64,000 bases of DNA from the NCBI GenBank assembly GCA_022508805.1, contig JAFLUM010000001.1, positions 225,080 through 289,079 of the forward strand, written 5' to 3'. This document shows positions 61,911-64,000 of this stretch, piece by piece. Position numbers and translations under genes: made by a program. The notes beneath the pieces are model-generated. The model was not told where the DNA came from, ran no database searches, and was given only the letters and a program-made list of their open reading frames with translations. Source of the stretch: Oscillospiraceae bacterium (GTDB lineage Bacteria > Bacillota > Clostridia > Oscillospirales > Acutalibacteraceae). How positions within the stretch are numbered: position 1 is the first letter of the stretch; every line of letters starts with the position of its first letter.

Positions 61911-62483
61911 TTACTCTTTATAAAATACAGTCATACTAACTCCATAATCTTTTATCAATATATCTTTAGGGAAACGTGAAAATTTCACGGTAACAAACAA
62001 ATCACCGGCCGCGCCGGACAAGTTTATAACTTGAATAAAATAAACGATCCAAAACCATTCAACAGGAACAACAAAATTGATAATTGCAATAATAATCCCC
62101 AACAGGACTATAGGTGCCAAAGCAATATAAATATAAGACTTTTTATCGTAGTAATCATTGCTTCCTGCAAAGGCATACAAACCCGTAAATCCATACTTTA
62201 TTTTTTTGGTACCGCAGCTTTTCATTGCAATTCCGTGCACCAATTCATGTAAAATCATATAAACTACAGAGAAAAATGCCAAAGCAACAAATCTTATAAT
62301 ATAACCTGAATCCAAAATAAAAAGTGAAGAAATTGGAACTGCGAAGTTCATCGGTACAACCAGCAACACAGCAATAACAATCGCAGCCGCATTCACAAAA
62401 AATGCTGCTTTTTTGTTTTTTTGAAGATCAATGGAATAATATTCTTTATATCCTGCCGGTAATGTCTCAACTGCCTTCATCAT
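61911..62483 (-). CDS. DUF3267 membrane metalloprotease-like protein
   Basis: 190 residues with about five membrane segments and the zinc motif HELVH (HEXXH; MILHELVHGIAM near 79-90). A later NLSGAAGDLFV (G-D) fits the third-ligand region of S2P-like families. Likely an intramembrane or membrane-embedded protease; target unknown. GAGGAACGAT-type ribosome site. Middle of the accessory array. Confidence 0.85.
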   Translation of the reverse strand: MMKAVETLPAGYKEYYSIDLQKNKKAAFFVNAAAIVIAVLLVVPMNFAVPISSLFILDSGYIIRFVALAFFSVVYMILHELVHGIAMKSCGTKKIKYGFTGLYAFAGSNDYYDKKSYIYIALAPIVLLGIIIAIINFVVPVEWFWIVYFIQVINLSGAAGDLFVTVKFSRFPKDILIKDYGVSMTVFYKE

Positions 62484-62574
62484 ATCGTTCCTCCTCTGTA
62501 ATCTTTGACTTTATAAGTGTTTGTTATTATAGCATACTATAATAAATCATTCAATACTGCATCTTCTGTAGCGC

Positions 62575-62603
62575 AAGAATCCCCAAGCGGTGCGTAGGGG
62601 GGG
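62575..62603 (-). repeat. CCAARCGGTG repeat, copy
   Basis: CGCAAGAATCCCCAAGCGGTG followed by CGTA and GGGGGGG. 86 bases after the stop of the 62689 gene. Same core as 61812 and 63197. Confidence 0.6.
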
Positions 62604-62688
62604 AGAGAAAAGGCTGCAAAATGGGCGCAATCTTTGGGGAAGCTACATTCGACTTTTCATTCTGCCGCCGCTTAAACTCAAATGAAAT

Positions 62689-63060
62689 TTAGCAGTTCAA
62701 CAACTTATTGATTCTTTCCACAGGAAAAATATCTTCTATGTATTTTACAATAAATCTCGTTCTATCTATTTCTTCTTCCTCGGTTATTTTAAGATATTCA
62801 GGTATAATTTTTTCGTCAATAATGATTTTCCCGTTTCCTGCCCAGTGACGGTCTCTACCATCCCTCTTTACTCCGGATATCCAATATTCATCGCCTGATT
62901 CAATGTCTATATAATTACCCTCGCATCCATTCCATTTTTGAAATGCATGATCGTTAAAATAAACGGTGTTACCGGAACGGGATATTTTTACTTTTCCAAT
63001 CCAAGCAGGACCATCATTATGATATCCTGTTTTTAGTTCAATATATTTTATTGCCGTCAT
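62689..63060 (-). CDS. Conserved small protein of unknown function
   Basis: 123 residues, soluble, tryptophan-rich: KYIELKTGYHNDGPAWIG, YIDIESGDEYWISGVKRDGRDRHW and then a helical tail with EYLKITEEEEIDRTRF. I have seen this family as a hypothetical in Firmicutes but cannot give a function. TTTCCTCC-complement (GGAGGAAA) before the ATG. Flanked by array repeats. Confidence 0.75.
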   Translation of the reverse strand: MTAIKYIELKTGYHNDGPAWIGKVKISRSGNTVYFNDHAFQKWNGCEGNYIDIESGDEYWISGVKRDGRDRHWAGNGKIIIDEKIIPEYLKITEEEEIDRTRFIVKYIEDIFPVERINKLLNC

Positions 63061-63146
63061 GGGTTTCCTCCATTATTCCAAGTCGTTCAAATAAAAGTTA
63101 CTTTAATCATTATACTACCGACATTTGGACTTATCAACAAAACAAG

Positions 63147-63180
63147 AAAACTCTCTTGTCTTGATAGACAAAAGAGTTTT
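63147..63180 (-). terminator. Terminator after the 172-residue GNAT gene (twin of 63907)
   Basis: 15-bp stem (63147-63161 with 63166-63180), nearly identical to the terminator at 63907-63940 behind the tRNA, with a compensating C-G/T-A change in the lower stem. Confidence 0.8.
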
Positions 63181-63190
63181 TCATACGTAA

Positions 63191-63222
63191 GAGCGACCAA
63201 ACGGTGTATAAATAGGGGGGGG
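63191..63222 (-). repeat. CCAARCGGTG repeat, copy
   Basis: CGTAAGAGCGACCAAACGGTG, then TATAAATA and eight G. 62 bases after the GNAT stop and just before the terminator at 63147. Confidence 0.6.
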
Positions 63223-63283
63223 AACACCCAAAAGTAGTGTGCGCTGCCCACCGCTTGCACGCAAACCGAAAGTTATATTTCAA

Positions 63284-63802
63284 TTACTCGCCATATGTAA
63301 ATTGCAACCCATAGCTTCCGTCATCTGTTTCATTCTGCAAATAATCGTATCCCTCATCGCTATAGACAACAAAGCCTACTTTCTGATGGGTTAGTAGAGA
63401 AGCTGTGTTCTTTTTGTCAACACAATCGCGTATCGTAAAAGCTCCCTGCCTTTTCAGCAGGTCTATCACGCCTGCAAGTAACTGTGCTCCATAACCCTTT
63501 CTTCTGTATTCGGGATGTGTCTCCAACGCCTCAATAAAATATAGCCTATCGTCAACGCAGTATAATCTCAAGGCGCATACCCAAATACCGTCACGCTCTA
63601 AAATCATATACTGATTTTTGCTCTCAACAAGAAAATCATTTTCGATATAATTCAAATAATCGCATTCAACTTTTTCCAGTGCTTCAACTTTATCAGATAC
63701 ATCAGGATAGAAATAATCCGTGTTTTCTATATTGCTTTCTCTATAAACATCCATCAGTTTTCTTCCATCCACTTGATTGAAAGTGTTGATTTCAATAATC
63801 AT
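63284..63802 (-). CDS. GNAT acetyltransferase
   Basis: 172 residues. IWVCALRLYCVDDRLYFIEALETHPEYRRKGYGAQLLAGVIDLL has the acetyl-CoA loop RRKGYG, followed by SLLTHQKVGFVVY. Cytoplasmic; substrate unknown. First gene after tRNA-Asn; its upstream block repeats that of the 61177 gene. ATG at 63802. Confidence 0.87.
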   Translation of the reverse strand: MIIEINTFNQVDGRKLMDVYRESNIENTDYFYPDVSDKVEALEKVECDYLNYIENDFLVESKNQYMILERDGIWVCALRLYCVDDRLYFIEALETHPEYRRKGYGAQLLAGVIDLLKRQGAFTIRDCVDKKNTASLLTHQKVGFVVYSDEGYDYLQNETDDGSYGLQFTYGE

Positions 63803-63855
63803 ATATAATCACTCATAAAATTTCGATTTAACGTGACAATTTGTATTTAATTTTT

Positions 63856-63904
63856 ATCACATTTTCTTGCTGTATTCTACCACCATTTTGTTAATGAAAG
63901 CAAA
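63856..63904 (-). repeat. Shared upstream block, copy 2
   Basis: Nearly identical to 61661-61704 in its first 28 bases (TTTCTTGCTGTATTCTACC), then diverging with some similarity to the A-rich end. It precedes the GNAT gene at 63284. Confidence 0.6.
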
Positions 63905-63906
63905 AA

Positions 63907-63940
63907 AAACCTCTCTTGTCTTGGTAGACAAAAGAGGTTT
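63907..63940 (-). terminator. Terminator of tRNA-Asn
   Basis: 15-bp stem (63907-63921 with 63926-63940) and A-run on the left that is a T-run on the minus strand. Starts six bases after the encoded CCA end of the tRNA. Confidence 0.85.
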
Positions 63941-63946
63941 CTTTTG

Positions 63947-64000
63947 TGGCTCCCCAAGTTGGACTCGAACCAACGACCCTGCGGTTAACAGCCGCATGCT
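63947..64000 (-). tRNA. tRNA-Asn (GTT), 5' part beyond the window
   Basis: Minus strand. The 3' end includes an encoded CCA (63947-63949), T-arm GGTTCGAGTCC, and an anticodon arm TGCGG-CTGTTAA-CCGCA with anticodon GTT (plus-strand AAC at 63987-63989). The acceptor and D-arm bases on the 5' side are cut off by the window end. Asparagine tRNA is the presumed client of AspRS2 and GatCAB. Confidence 0.93.

Noticed and set aside
61801..63222. Integron attC sites between array genes
   Set aside because: The repeats lack the GTTRRRY core on either strand and no integrase is visible; described only as interspersed repeats.
59697..64000. Prophage or integrative element
   Set aside because: No integrase, capsid, portal or repressor module in the window; tRNA proximity alone is not enough.
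1..64000. CRISPR array or insertion sequence
   Set aside because: No run of regularly spaced identical repeats with variable spacers and no transposase gene were seen by eye; a full repeat scan was not possible.

Overview
The window looks like chromosomal DNA of an anaerobic, spore-forming Firmicute of the class Clostridia, most like gut Oscillospiraceae/Ruminococcaceae. The signs are a stage II sporulation phosphatase (SpoIIE), a type I-beta DAHP synthase, an AroE-AroK fusion, a zinc-type ribosomal protein S18, a GGGtGRT protein beside an Fe-S scaffold protein, and plant-glycan or glycogen enzymes (GH36, GH43, glycogen phosphorylase). The species assignment is inference.

Layout. 0-5.2 kb: the 3' end of glgP, a cysteine-rich protein of unknown role, the Fe-S scaffold/GGGtGRT pair behind a near-consensus promoter, and a MNT/HEPN pair. 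5.2-7.3 kb: small membrane proteins, with a 1.3 kb segment lying between a gene and a diverged second copy of that gene's 3' end. 7.3-25.5 kb: a translation-rich block on the minus strand (glnS, gltX, a discriminating-type aspS, hisS, gatB, gatA, gatC and a second, nondiscriminating-type aspS), interrupted by minD/mgsA and by spoIIE on the plus strand. 25.7-30.6 kb: a heterodimeric ABC exporter and class II aldolase. 30.6-36.1 kb: a possible P-loop relative, the rpsF-ssb-rpsR operon, a DUF1349 protein, and a Wzy/O-antigen-ligase-like gene behind a long structured leader. 36.3-45.4 kb: a compact aromatic amino acid operon (aroF-tyrA-aroB-aroA-aroC-pheA-aroEK-aroQ) downstream of trpS. 45.5-59.6 kb: alpha-galactosidase, phosphoesterases, a large secreted subtilase with BspA-like repeats, a lipoprotein, an M28 peptidase, a VanY-like protein lacking one zinc ligand, a Nudix enzyme, a GH43 protein and a TIM-barrel isomerase. 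59.7-64 kb: an accessory array of small minus-strand genes (XRE regulator, three GNATs, a DUF3267 protein, an unknown) next to a tRNA-Asn.

How the genes fit together. GlnRS is present together with GatCAB and two AspRS enzymes, one carrying the Leu and one the His at the specificity position. This points to GatCAB serving mainly to make Asn-tRNA from Asp-tRNA(Asn) supplied by the second AspRS, whose gene heads the aspS2-gatC-gatA-gatB operon. The aro operon covers every step from DAHP to chorismate plus the branches to phenylpyruvate and hydroxyphenylpyruvate.

The least explained material is non-coding. There are two families of interspersed structured repeats (one with covarying stems), a roughly 290-nt structured leader upstream of the polymerase gene, a hairpin-rich 316-bp element bounded by inverted terminator-like repeats, and repeats that punctuate the accessory array by the tRNA. 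No CRISPR array, transposase, integrase or complete rRNA operon was seen.
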